Source: Herbidospora galbida (GTDB lineage Bacteria; Actinomycetota; Actinomycetes; Streptosporangiales; Streptosporangiaceae). Taken from it: DNA of 64,000 nucleotides. The stretch lies in the NCBI RefSeq assembly GCF_005233835.1, contig NZ_SZQA01000038.1, forward strand, positions 18,165 through 82,164, in the 5' to 3' direction. The translations under genes were made by a program, and so were the position numbers. Under the pieces are notes generated by a model, which ran no database searches, was not told the origin of the DNA, and saw nothing but the letters and a program-made list of their open reading frames with translations. Below, piece by piece: positions 6,807-14,996 of the stretch; position 1 is the stretch's first letter; the number at the start of each line of letters is the position of its first letter.

Positions 6807-9043
6807 AACGCCCCCAGCAGGACGGCGCCGCGCACCGAGCCGGGCGCGGCGCTGAGCACCAGCGCCCGCCGGGCCGGCTCCGGCAGCTCCGGTTCGCTCA
6901 GGTAGTCGGCGAGCGTGCCCGCCGCCGGCGTGGCCAGCCCGGTCAGGGCGGGAGCGACCCCGTCCCTGATCGCGAGCGCGGCCAGCGCGATGTTCAGGGC
7001 GCCGGTCGCGGCCTGGCAGTCGCCGGTGAGCCCGGCCGACGCGGTCAGCGGCACGCCGGGCAGCGCGGCCAGCACGGAGGCGGCCTCCTCGGCGTCGTCG
7101 TCGCCTCCGGTGGCCGCGCCGACCACCAGGTCGAGCGGTCCGGTGAGACCGGCGAGTCCGGTGAGCCCGTCGAAGGGGCCGCCGACGTGGCCGGCGCCCA
7201 GCACCCGCGCGTAGGGGCTCCCGCCCCGCGCCGCGCAGTGGTCGGCCGCCTCCACCACGAACGCGACCGCCGCCGACCCGGGCACCCGTCCGGAGTCCCG
7301 GTCGTACGGCGACACGAACGCGTCCTGCGGCACCACGCCGACGTGCTCGTCGGCGGCCACCACCACGACCACGTCCGCCTTGCCCGCGCTGATCATCTCC
7401 ACCGCGCAGTCCAGGGCGATCGACGCCGACGCCCCGCCGTTGCAGATCGTCGTGGTCGGCCCGCGCAGCCCGAGGGTCTGGCAGACCGCGCCGCCGGTGG
7501 CGTTCAGCACCACGTTGGAGAAGCTGAGCACGGCGGGCTTGTTCGGGTTGGCCGCGATGCTGTCGTCGAAGCCGCCGGTGCTCTCCGCCGACCCGGCGCC
7601 GGTGGCGAACACCAGCCCGACGTCGTCGAGTTCCTTCCTGGGCAGCTTCAGCCCGGCGTCCTCCCAGCTCAGCCGGGCGGCCGCGATGGCCATCCGGGAC
7701 AGGTGGTTCATGTGCCGCCACAGTGAGCGGGGCGCGAACGTCCTGCCCTCCAGGGCGGGCCGCGCGCCCGGCGCCCGGCGGCCGGCCAGGAGGGCCTCGG
7801 TGGTCTCGGCGATGCCGGCCCCGAGCCCGGTGACCGGGCCGAGCCCGGTGATCACGACCTCCCGCGGGGACGGTTCGGCGTACTCCCGGCCGGCGTCCGG
7901 CGTGGTCAGGACCAGCGAGACGTTGTTGCCGCCGAACGCGTAGTTGTTGGAGACGACCGTGTCGGTCGAGAGCTTGCGCGCGCGGTTCGGCACGAAGTCG
8001 AGGTCGCCGGGCACGGCGCCCGGGTCGAAGCCGATCGTGGGCGGCGCGATGCCGTCGCGCAGGGCGAGCACGGCGGCGACCGCCTCGACCGCGCCGGCCG
8101 CGCCCAGGGTGTGGCCGACGAACGACTTGATGCTGCTGGTCGGCACCTGCCCGGCACGCGGCCCGAAGGCCGCGCGCATGACCTTGGCCTCCATCGCGTC
8201 GTTGGCGGGGGTGCCCGTGCCGTGCCCGCTGACGTAGCCGACGTCGTCGGTGGTCAGGCCGGCGTCGGCGAGCGCCCGCCGCATCGCGGACACCCCGCCG
8301 CGGCCGGTGGGGTCGGGGGCGGTGGCGTGGTAGGCGTCGGCCGACAGGCCGTACCCGGCGACCTCGGCCAGCGGGACCGCGCCCCGGGCCAGCGCCAGGT
8401 CCAGCGGCTCCAGCAGCAGGAACGCGGCTCCTTCGCCGAGGTTCAGGCCGTCGGAGTGGCTGTAGGGCCGGCACGGGCCGGTGCTCAGGGCCTTGAGCCC
8501 GGCGAAGCCGGCGTAGGTGCCGAACAGCAGCGGGTCGACGCCGCCGGCCAGGACGGCGTCGGCCTCCCCGGCGCGGATCTTGTCCTTGGCCAGCCCGACC
8601 GCGTTGCCGCCGGCCGCGCAGGCCGTGGACACCAGGATGCGGGGGCCGCGCATGCCCAGCCGGTCGGCGATCACGTCCTGGGTGTGGTGCATGGGCTGGT
8701 AGTGGCCGGCCGCGTCCGGGGTGGCCTGGCACTTGCCGAGGATCATCCCGAACCGGGTGGCGTCGATGCCGGTCAGCCCCGCCTGGGCGATCGCCTGGCG
8801 GGCCGCGATCAGGGCGAGCCCGGCGGTGCGGTCGAGGGCGGTGTCGGGCCCGGGCAGCTGCCCGGTGATCCACTCGTCCGGGACCTGCCCGGCGTACCGG
8901 GCCTCGAAGACCTCGAAGGCCGGGTCCCGGATGGGGGTGAGGCCGCCCTGGCCGGTGGTGAGCCGGTGCCAGAACTCTTCGGGGTCCCGGCCGATGGCAC
9001 AGATGACTCCCAGGCCGGTGACGACGACGGGCCGCAGCGCCAT
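6803..9043 (-). CDS. Fused ketosynthase - inactive ketosynthase (KS-CLF fusion)
   Basis: A 746-residue protein from ATG 9043, about twice the usual length. Residues 1-385 form a complete FabF-type ketosynthase: Cys142 in VSTACAAGG, His274 in GHGTGT and His311 in FVGHTLG. After a short linker a second ketosynthase fold begins (EVVITGLGPVTGLG at about 394). In it the catalytic Cys aligns with Gly537 (TTICNGGAS), the first His with Ala643 (VVGAATGG) and the second His with Asp675 (LTGDCQAA). An active KS joined to a catalytically dead partner is the functional equivalent of the separate KS-alpha/CLF pair of type II PKSs, here as one chain. It should perform the chain-building Claisen condensation on the operon ACP and set chain length. 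Confidence 0.88.
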   Translation of the reverse strand: MALRPVVVTGLGVICAIGRDPEEFWHRLTTGQGGLTPIRDPAFEVFEARYAGQVPDEWITGQLPGPDTALDRTAGLALIAARQAIAQAGLTGIDATRFGMILGKCQATPDAAGHYQPMHHTQDVIADRLGMRGPRILVSTACAAGGNAVGLAKDKIRAGEADAVLAGGVDPLLFGTYAGFAGLKALSTGPCRPYSHSDGLNLGEGAAFLLLEPLDLALARGAVPLAEVAGYGLSADAYHATAPDPTGRGGVSAMRRALADAGLTTDDVGYVSGHGTGTPANDAMEAKVMRAAFGPRAGQVPTSSIKSFVGHTLGAAGAVEAVAAVLALRDGIAPPTIGFDPGAVPGDLDFVPNRARKLSTDTVVSNNYAFGGNNVSLVLTTPDAGREYAEPSPREVVITGLGPVTGLGAGIAETTEALLAGRRAPGARPALEGRTFAPRSLWRHMNHLSRMAIAAARLSWEDAGLKLPRKELDDVGLVFATGAGSAESTGGFDDSIAANPNKPAVLSFSNVVLNATGGAVCQTLGLRGPTTTICNGGASASIALDCAVEMISAGKADVVVVVAADEHVGVVPQDAFVSPYDRDSGRVPGSAAVAFVVEAADHCAARGGSPYARVLGAGHVGGPFDGLTGLAGLTGPLDLVVGAATGGDDDAEEAASVLAALPGVPLTASAGLTGDCQAATGALNIALAALAIRDGVAPALTGLATPAAGTLADYLSEPELPEPARRALVLSAAPGSVRGAVLLGAL

Positions 9044-9070
9044 ACTGGATCTCCTTACCTGGCGGACCGA

Positions 9071-10108
9071 TCAGATGATCGGAATGCTCCAGCTCTTGGG
9101 CACGATGTAAGGGCTGGTCAGCGTGGTCACACCGGCGCCTTCCACGGTGAGCTCCAGCCCGGCGGCGGCCAGTCCGGCCTCCACCCTGGCCAGGCCGAGC
9201 GTCGTGCCGAGGCCGACGCTGCGCACCGCGAACACCACCTCGCCGACGTCCTCGCCGCCGGCCAGGACGCGCGCGCCCGGCTCGGGCACGGTGTCGCCGC
9301 CGGAGAAGCCGACGGTCCTGCGGCCCTGCCGCGACTCGAACGCGGCGAGCACGGCCTCCTTGCCGACGAACTCGTCCTTGGTGATGTCGACCAGCCAGTT
9401 GGCGCCGATCTCGATCACGTTGACGTCGCCGGCGGTCTCCAGCCGGGGGATGGGCTGGCGGACCTCCAGCATGGCCAGCTCCAGCGCCTCCTGCCCGGAG
9501 GGGGTGACGTGCTCCAGAGTGGCCCGCCACAGGTCGGCGGCGGATTCGACCGGCACGATCATCTGGTAGCCGTACTCGCCGGTGAACCCGGTCCGGGCGA
9601 AGATGATCTCGACGTCGTTCCACACGGTGTCCGACACCGCCTCGAAGGGCAGCGAGGCCAGCTCGCCGTCGATCAGGCGGCCGACCACGCCCCACGCGTA
9701 CGGGCCTTCGAGCCCGATCACCGTCAGGTCGGCCGAACGGTCGACGATCTCCACGTCCTCGTCGTTGACCGCCCGCAGATGCTCCAGCAGCCGGGTGCCC
9801 GCCCCGACCGAGCTCTCCAGCAGCAGCCCGTCCTCCCGGCCGAACGCCAGGACCTGGTCGACGACCCGCCCGTCGTCGTCCAGCACCAGGCTCATCATGC
9901 AGCGCTCGGAGGTCAGGTACTCGACGTCGCGGGCCAGCACCCGCTGCGCGAAGTCCACCGCGCCGGGACCGCTGATCTCGATCAGCGTGTGCCCGCTCAG
10001 GTCCAGCGCCACGGCCCGTTCCCTGAGCACCTTGTACTCGTCCGACAGGTCGGTGAAGCGGAGCGGGACGGTGGCGTCGCCCACCTGGCCGTAAACGATG
10101 TCGGTCAT
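9071..10108 (-). CDS. GcvT-like (aminomethyltransferase/YgfZ-family) protein
   Basis: A 345-residue protein from ATG 10108. It has the GcvT fold signatures: EYKVLRERAVALDLSGHTLIEISGPGAVDFAQRVL at the start, GYQMIVP and TGFTGEYGY in the middle, and the C-terminal barrel with KEAVLAAF and PGARVL. The family binds tetrahydrofolate and moves one-carbon units (glycine cleavage, dimethylglycine oxidation, O-demethylation) or assists Fe-S assembly. No lipoyl H-protein or P-protein gene is nearby. Its place inside the PKS operon, between the ketosynthase and dehydratase, argues for folate-dependent transfer to or from the polyketide, but no substrate can be read from the sequence. Confidence 0.8.
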   Translation of the reverse strand: MTDIVYGQVGDATVPLRFTDLSDEYKVLRERAVALDLSGHTLIEISGPGAVDFAQRVLARDVEYLTSERCMMSLVLDDDGRVVDQVLAFGREDGLLLESSVGAGTRLLEHLRAVNDEDVEIVDRSADLTVIGLEGPYAWGVVGRLIDGELASLPFEAVSDTVWNDVEIIFARTGFTGEYGYQMIVPVESAADLWRATLEHVTPSGQEALELAMLEVRQPIPRLETAGDVNVIEIGANWLVDITKDEFVGKEAVLAAFESRQGRRTVGFSGGDTVPEPGARVLAGGEDVGEVVFAVRSVGLGTTLGLARVEAGLAAAGLELTVEGAGVTTLTSPYIVPKSWSIPII

Positions 10109-10113
10109 CGGGG

Positions 10114-10587
10114 TCACACCTTTCCTTCGGCGGCGTTGCCCGCCGGATCGACGATGGTGAGGATTCCTTCGGCCGCGACCTGGCCGTCGACCCGGGCCGA
10201 GACCCGGAACTCGGCGAAGCCCGCGCCGCCTCCGGTCCGCTCGGCGGTCAGGGTGAGCCGGTCGCCGGGGACGACGGGGCGGCGGAACCGCATCGACCTG
10301 ACTCCGGCCAGGTAGCTGATCCGGCTGGCCCCGGCCAGGGCGAAGACCAGGCCGGCGAGCTGCGCCATGGCCTCGATCATCACCACGCCGGGCAGCACCG
10401 CCTCGGTCGGGAAGTGGCCCTGGAACCACAGCTCGGTGCCGGTGACGTTCTTGGTCGCCGTGCCCTTCGTGCCGGGTTCGACCTTGCCGACCCGGTCCAG
10501 CAGCAGCATCGGCCAGCGGTGCGGCAGCACCTCGCGGATCTGGTCGTTGCTCAGCCCGGTGACGGGGGCCGCCGCCACGATCGTCAT
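10114..10587 (-). CDS. FabZ-like 3-hydroxyacyl-ACP dehydratase
   Basis: A 157-residue hot-dog protein from ATG 10587, overlapping the ACP stop. It has the FabZ active site GHFPTEAVLPGVVMIEAMAQ with catalytic His58 and Glu72, and LPHRWPMLLLDRV at the start. It removes water from 3-hydroxyacyl-ACP to give the trans-2-enoyl chain. Together with the ketoreductase and the absence of an enoyl reductase in the operon, this predicts that polyene-type unsaturation may be kept. Confidence 0.88.
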   Translation of the reverse strand: MTIVAAAPVTGLSNDQIREVLPHRWPMLLLDRVGKVEPGTKGTATKNVTGTELWFQGHFPTEAVLPGVVMIEAMAQLAGLVFALAGASRISYLAGVRSMRFRRPVVPGDRLTLTAERTGGGAGFAEFRVSARVDGQVAAEGILTIVDPAGNAAEGKV

Positions 10588-10874
10588 GCGGTCGCCCCGA
10601 GCCGCGGATCGACCTCGTCGGCCAGGCGGGAGATGGAGCCGAAGACGGCCATCTCGCTGTCGTACAGGGCCACCCCGAACTCGGCCTCGATCGCGACGTA
10701 CAGTTCCAGCACGTCCAGGCTGTCGAGTTCGAGGCCGCGCCCGAAGAGTGGCTGGTCGTCGGTGATCCAGTCGGGTTCGACCTCCAGGTCGAGGCGGGAC
10801 ACGATCATCTTCTTGATCTGGCTGCACGTCTGCTGGCGCTCGGCGGCCTTGGCGCGGAGCTCGTCGACGGTCAT
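10584..10874 (-). CDS. Acyl carrier protein
   Basis: A 96-residue acidic protein from ATG 10874. The phosphopantetheine attachment site is Ser52 in GLELDSLDVLEL, with the usual four-helix pattern around it. It lies 34 bases downstream of the ketoreductase stop and overlaps the dehydratase start by four bases. It is the only ACP gene in the window, so it presumably carries the growing chain for the KS-CLF fusion and is the target of the two AcpS-like transferases. Confidence 0.9.
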   Translation of the reverse strand: MTVDELRAKAAERQQTCSQIKKMIVSRLDLEVEPDWITDDQPLFGRGLELDSLDVLELYVAIEAEFGVALYDSEMAVFGSISRLADEVDPRLGATA

Positions 10875-10908
10875 CTGTCCTCCAGTTGGTTCTTCGGCGT
10901 TGGGTTCT

Positions 10909-11658
10909 TCAGCCGAGGCCGCCGCCGTGGGCGACCACGACAGAGCCGGAGATGTAGGACGCCTTGTCGGATGCGAGGAAGCTGACGATCGAGGCGATCT
11001 CCTCGGGCCGCCCCATCCGGCCCAGCCGGATGCGGGACTCGTACTGCTTCCTGATCTCGGCGGGCACCCTGCGGGTCATGTCGGTGGCGACGAAACCGGG
11101 CGCGACGACGTTCGCGCGCACCCCGTGGGGGGCGGCCTCGTTGGACAGCGCCCGGGTGAACGCGATGATCGCGCCCTTGGACGCCACGTAGTTGGTCTGG
11201 CCGGGGAAGCCGCCGTCCAGGCCGCTGGTGGACGACAGCGTCACGATCGCCCCGCGGCGCTGGTGCTGCATCAGCCGCAGGCCCTCCCGGCAGGCCAGGA
11301 ACGTGCCGACCACGTTGACGTCCATCGGCGTGCGGAACTGCTCCAGGTTCATCGCGACGAGGTAGCGGTCGAGGGTGATGCCGGCGCTGGTCACCAGGAT
11401 GTCGAGCCGGCCCCGGACGGCGCGGACCTCGCGGAACATCGCCCGCACCGCGTCCTCGTCGGTGACGTCCGCGCGAACGGCCGTCGCGGTGCCGCCGCGC
11501 TCCTCGATGAGGGTGACGACCTCCTTGGCGTCCGCCTCGGAGCGGGCGTAGTTGACGATGACGTGCGCGCCCTCGGCGGCGAGGTCGAGCGCGACGGCCC
11601 GGCCGATTCCGCGGGAGCCACCCGTAACCAGGGCCACGGAGCCTTCGGCAAAGAGCAT
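10909..11658 (-). CDS. 3-oxoacyl-ACP reductase (FabG-like SDR)
   Basis: A 249-residue protein. ATG 11658 (MLFAEGSVALVTGG) fits the family start better than the longer frame to 11703. It has the NADPH motif TGGSRGIG at 12-19, catalytic Ser142/Ser143, Tyr157 and Lys161 (NYVASKGA), and GRMGRPEEIA near the C-terminus. It reduces the beta-keto group formed at each condensation. It is the first gene of the long leftward operon, and the divergent promoter region 11659-11792 lies upstream. Confidence 0.9.
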   Translation of the reverse strand: MLFAEGSVALVTGGSRGIGRAVALDLAAEGAHVIVNYARSEADAKEVVTLIEERGGTATAVRADVTDEDAVRAMFREVRAVRGRLDILVTSAGITLDRYLVAMNLEQFRTPMDVNVVGTFLACREGLRLMQHQRRGAIVTLSSTSGLDGGFPGQTNYVASKGAIIAFTRALSNEAAPHGVRANVVAPGFVATDMTRRVPAEIRKQYESRIRLGRMGRPEEIASIVSFLASDKASYISGSVVVAHGGGLG

Positions 11659-11792
11659 CGTCGTCTCCAGACAATCGCACTCAGAAATAGTCCGAAACTT
11701 CAAGAATCAAGCTACTAAGGCGCGATATCACGGCTGTATCACCGGGTTATCCACGGATTGACGCACATTAGGCGACATATGATTCTGGCTCC
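11659..11792. promoter_or_regulatory. Divergent promoter region of the polyketide operon and the flavin hydroxylase gene
   Basis: This AT-richer 134-bp gap separates the leftward operon from the rightward hydroxylase gene. On the plus strand TTGACG (11758-11763) is followed 17 bases later by GATTCT (11781-11786), and a TATGAT sits at 11778-11783. Either -10 element puts the transcription start within a few bases of the GTG at 11793, so this mRNA may be leaderless. A shared site for pathway regulators is expected here but no clear repeat was identified. Confidence 0.45.
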
Positions 11793-13343
11793 GTGGACGA
11801 AGCACGCGTCGAGAACGTCGAGATTTTGATCGTCGGCGGCGGTCCGGTCGGACTGGCGGCGTCCATCGAGTTGTCCCGGCACGAAATATCTTCGTTACTC
11901 GTCGAAAAACATCCGGATACATCTCTTTTTCCGAAAGCGCGGCTCGTCTCCACCCGGACGATGGAGATCCTGCGCTCCTGGGGCATCCAGGACGAGGTGG
12001 AGCGGGCCGGCATGCCGCGCGAGGACGTGCTGGCGGTCGGCGTCGGCACCTCGCTGAGCGCCGGCGACTACCTGCGCAAGGCGGCGGCCATCGCCGAGGA
12101 CGCGGCGCAGAGCCCGACCTACACCTATCTGTGCTCCCAGGACGTCCTTGAAGTGATCCTGCGCCGGGTCGCCGAGTCGGCCGCCGACGTGCGCTTCGGC
12201 ACCACCATGACCGACCTGCGGATCGACCGTGACGGGGTGCTGGCGACCGTGGTCGCGGGCGGGGTCGCCACCCGGGTCAGGGCCCGCTACCTGATCGCCG
12301 CAGACGGCGGCCGCAGCGCGATCCGCGAGCGGCTCGGCATCGCCATGGAAGGCCCGCCCCCGCTCGGGCACATGGTCAGCATCATGTTCGACGCCGACTT
12401 CGACTTCCTGCCCCCCGGCCGCCGCGCCGCCCTCTCCTTCGTCCGCAGCACCCCGGGCGGCGCGATCGAGGCGGTCGACAACCGCCGTCGCTGGATCATG
12501 CAGACCGGGTACGACCCCGCCAGGGGCGGCAGCGCCGACGACTTCACCGAGGAGTACTGCCTGGCCGCCGTACGTTCGGCGATCGGCATCCCCGGCCACC
12601 CGGTCGACATCGTCGGCGTGATGCCCTGGCTCCAGCAGGCGGCGGTCGCCGCCGAGTTCGCCAAAAACCCTGTCTACCTGGCCGGGGACGCCGCGCACGT
12701 GGCCACCCCGCAGGGCGGGTTCGGCATGAACTGCGGCATCCAGGACGCCCACAACCTGGCCTGGAAGCTGGCCGCCGTCCTGCGCGGCGAGGCCGGCCCG
12801 CGACTGCTGGACACCTACGCGGAGGAACGCCGCCCGATCGCGGTGCGCACCGTGGACGAGAGCCTGGTCAACGCCATGATCACGTTCAAGATGATGGCCG
12901 GACGGCTGTCCATGCACGAGGCCATCGAGCAGCAGGCGGGGCGGCGCGGGTCGGAGGGGCTGGTGCTGGGCTTCCACTACGACTCGGCCGCCGTCGTCCC
13001 GGACGGCACGCCGGAGCCCATGCCGGCCGATCCGTACCGGACGTATGTGCCGACCGCCCGGCCGGGCCACCGCGCCCCGCACGTCTGGGTGTCACCCGGC
13101 GTGTCCACGCTCGACCTGCTCGGCCCGGCGTTCACCCTGCTCACGGCGGCGGGCAGCGGATGGGCGCCGGCCCCGGGGGTGAAGGTGGTGGAGATCGACT
13201 CGGCGGAGTGGGCCGAGGCGTACGGCGTCGGCCCGGAGGGCGCGGTCCTGGTCCGCCCCGACGGCCATGTCGGCTGGCGTACCCGGAGCGGCGACCACGC
13301 CGGACTGGAGAAGGCGCTCGACGTCATCCTGGCGCGGGAGTGA
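11793..13343 (+). CDS. FAD-dependent aromatic/polyketide hydroxylase (PHBH family)
   Basis: A 516-residue protein starting at GTG 11793. An ATG at 11779 is out of frame. It has three classical flavoprotein hydroxylase motifs: IVGGGPVGLAAS (FAD), AADGGRSAIRERLG (DG motif, FAD and NADPH) and LAGDAAHVATPQGGFGMNCGIQDAHNLAWKL (GD motif). The C-terminal thioredoxin-like domain is typical of the longer RdmE/PgaE type that acts on polycyclic or phenolic polyketides. No ribosome site is evident, which fits a leaderless start. Its 3' end overlaps the SARP gene tail by 20 bp on the opposite strand. Confidence 0.87.
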   Translation: MDEARVENVEILIVGGGPVGLAASIELSRHEISSLLVEKHPDTSLFPKARLVSTRTMEILRSWGIQDEVERAGMPREDVLAVGVGTSLSAGDYLRKAAAIAEDAAQSPTYTYLCSQDVLEVILRRVAESAADVRFGTTMTDLRIDRDGVLATVVAGGVATRVRARYLIAADGGRSAIRERLGIAMEGPPPLGHMVSIMFDADFDFLPPGRRAALSFVRSTPGGAIEAVDNRRRWIMQTGYDPARGGSADDFTEEYCLAAVRSAIGIPGHPVDIVGVMPWLQQAAVAAEFAKNPVYLAGDAAHVATPQGGFGMNCGIQDAHNLAWKLAAVLRGEAGPRLLDTYAEERRPIAVRTVDESLVNAMITFKMMAGRLSMHEAIEQQAGRRGSEGLVLGFHYDSAAVVPDGTPEPMPADPYRTYVPTARPGHRAPHVWVSPGVSTLDLLGPAFTLLTAAGSGWAPAPGVKVVEIDSAEWAEAYGVGPEGAVLVRPDGHVGWRTRSGDHAGLEKALDVILARE

Positions 13344-14760
13344 CCGACAGGGAGCGGATCCGGGCGGCCCCCATCCGCAACCGCAGCGGATTGCCGCAGG
13401 AGCGCGCCAGCAGATCCGTTACGGCCTGCCCCCCGGCCGGGCCGGCCAGCAGCCCGGCCAGTTCCCTGGCGGCCTCGGCGGCGAGCGGCCGGACGAACTC
13501 GCGGTGCGCGCCCTGCCGGGCCACCAGCTCGTCGAGCGGGTCGGTGCTGGTCACGATCACCCGGCAGTTCGCGCCGCCGGGCAGCAGCGGCAGGACCTGG
13601 GCGGCGTCTACGGCCCGGTCGAGCACCACGACCATCCGGCGGCGGGCCGTCCAGCTGCGGAACAGCGCGACCTTCTCGTCGCGGTCGGCGGGGATGTCGG
13701 CGCGTGGCACGCCGAGCGCGCGCAGGAACCGTCCCAGCACGGCGGCGGGCTCGGTCTCCTCCAGGTCGGCGAACAGCTGACCGTCGGGGAACCAGTCGGC
13801 CCGGTCGTGCGCCCACCGCAACGCCAGCGCGGTCTTGCCGATGCCGGCCGGGCCGCTCAGCACGGTCGTGCCGGGCAACGCCACCTCGGGGTCGGGCCGC
13901 AGCACCGCGTCCAGCGCGGCCAGTTCCTCCCCCCGCCCGACGAACGGCAGGACCCGGGGCGGGAGCTGGGAGGGCACGACGAGTCCGGCCCGGTGCGCGG
14001 GCTGCCGCATCAGGCCGGACTCGTCGCGCAGGATGCGCTCGTGCAGGTGGCGCAGCGCGGGGCCGGGCTCCAGGCCGATCTGGTCGCGCAGGTAGCGGCG
14101 GGTCTCCTGGTAGGTGCGCAGCGCGTCGGCGCGTCGGCCGGCCCGGTACTGGGCCAGCATGAGCTGGGCCCTGACCCGCTCGCGGAACGGGTGCTCGGCG
14201 ACCAGCGCCAGCAGTTCGGGGATCACCTGGTGGTGGTGGCCCAGTTCGATCTCCAGCTCCAGGCAGCCCTCGGCGGCCTCCAGCCGGGACTCCTCCATCC
14301 GGGCCACGTCGAAGCGCAGGCCCCGGATGTCCTCGAAGGGGTTCCCGCGCCAGAGCGCGAGCGCCTCCCGCAGCAGCCGGACCGCCTGCTCCGGGTTCTT
14401 CGCCGCGGCCTCGCCCCGGGAGCGGGCCACCAGGGACTGGAACCGCAGCCAGTCGATGCTGTCGGGGGCTGGGCGGATCAGGTAGCCGGGGCTGGACGTC
14501 TCGATCACGCCGGCGCCCAGGACGCGGCGGAGCCGGGACACGCAGATGGCGATCTGGCGGCGCGCGCTGGGGGGCGCGGCCTCCGTCCAGACCGTCTCGA
14601 TCAGGCGGTCGACGCTGACCGCGCGGCCCGCGTTGAGCACCAGGCCGGCCAGTATCGCCAGCTCGCGGCCGGCGCAGATCCGCAACTCGACGCCGTCGCG
14701 CAGGACCTGCATGGGGCCGAGCACCCGGAATATGAAACCGTCGCCCATCATCGGGCCCAT
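13324..14760 (-). CDS. SARP-family transcriptional activator with NTPase domain
   Basis: A 478-residue protein from ATG 14760. Residues 10-100 form an OmpR-like winged helix (FRVLGPMQVLRDGVEL; ISTAR-like RRQIAICVSRLRRVLG), 105-250 the bacterial transcriptional activation domain (RFQSLVARSR to LGLEPGPALRHL-type), and about 270-478 an AfsR-like NTPase with Walker A GPAGIGKTAL and MVVVLDRA as Walker B. The TPR tail of full AfsR proteins is absent. SARPs activate antibiotic operons through direct heptamer repeats overlapping the -35 region. This is the most likely pathway-specific activator. Confidence 0.87.
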   Translation of the reverse strand: MGPMMGDGFIFRVLGPMQVLRDGVELRICAGRELAILAGLVLNAGRAVSVDRLIETVWTEAAPPSARRQIAICVSRLRRVLGAGVIETSSPGYLIRPAPDSIDWLRFQSLVARSRGEAAAKNPEQAVRLLREALALWRGNPFEDIRGLRFDVARMEESRLEAAEGCLELEIELGHHHQVIPELLALVAEHPFRERVRAQLMLAQYRAGRRADALRTYQETRRYLRDQIGLEPGPALRHLHERILRDESGLMRQPAHRAGLVVPSQLPPRVLPFVGRGEELAALDAVLRPDPEVALPGTTVLSGPAGIGKTALALRWAHDRADWFPDGQLFADLEETEPAAVLGRFLRALGVPRADIPADRDEKVALFRSWTARRRMVVVLDRAVDAAQVLPLLPGGANCRVIVTSTDPLDELVARQGAHREFVRPLAAEAARELAGLLAGPAGGQAVTDLLARSCGNPLRLRMGAARIRSLSVTPAPG

Positions 14761-14996
14761 AAATTCTCGAAGAGATAATGTTGAGCCATTTCAATAATCT
14801 CTCCCGCACAGATTCCACTGACTCCGAACCTAATCAGCGGCCCCTCGTCCCGGCACCCCTAGCACCCCCCTGTTACCCGTCACCCCGACGCCCGACGGGG
14901 ATTCCCCTGTTTCTCCGGGAAACCGGCACCGGCCGAACCGTCACTGTACGCTTTTGAGCGGACTTTGACCGCCACTGCGCTCGCCGAGGGGGGAAA
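14761..14996. promoter_or_regulatory. Intergenic region between SARP and aldo-keto reductase genes
   Basis: This 236-bp gap holds the promoters of two divergent genes. Visible structure is a C-rich run with two spaced CACCCC units (about 14850-14880) and an 11-bp palindrome, GGGGATTCCCC, at 14897-14907. The palindrome resembles the core of PAS-LuxR boxes, but no PAS-LuxR gene is present here, so the match may be chance. A GAGGGGGGAAA ribosome site precedes the TTG start at 14997. Confidence 0.35.

Noticed and set aside
8111..10315. A 734-codon plus-strand open frame opposite the ketosynthase and GcvT genes
   Set aside because: Its translation is Gly/Ala/Gln/Arg-rich low complexity, lacks any family motif, and lies opposite two well-supported genes. 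It is a third-position GC artefact.
14897..14907. GGGGATTCCCC as a PAS-LuxR operator
   Set aside because: The core resembles such boxes but no PAS-LuxR regulator is encoded here and an 11-bp palindrome in C/G-rich DNA can occur by chance; only mentioned in the intergenic entry.
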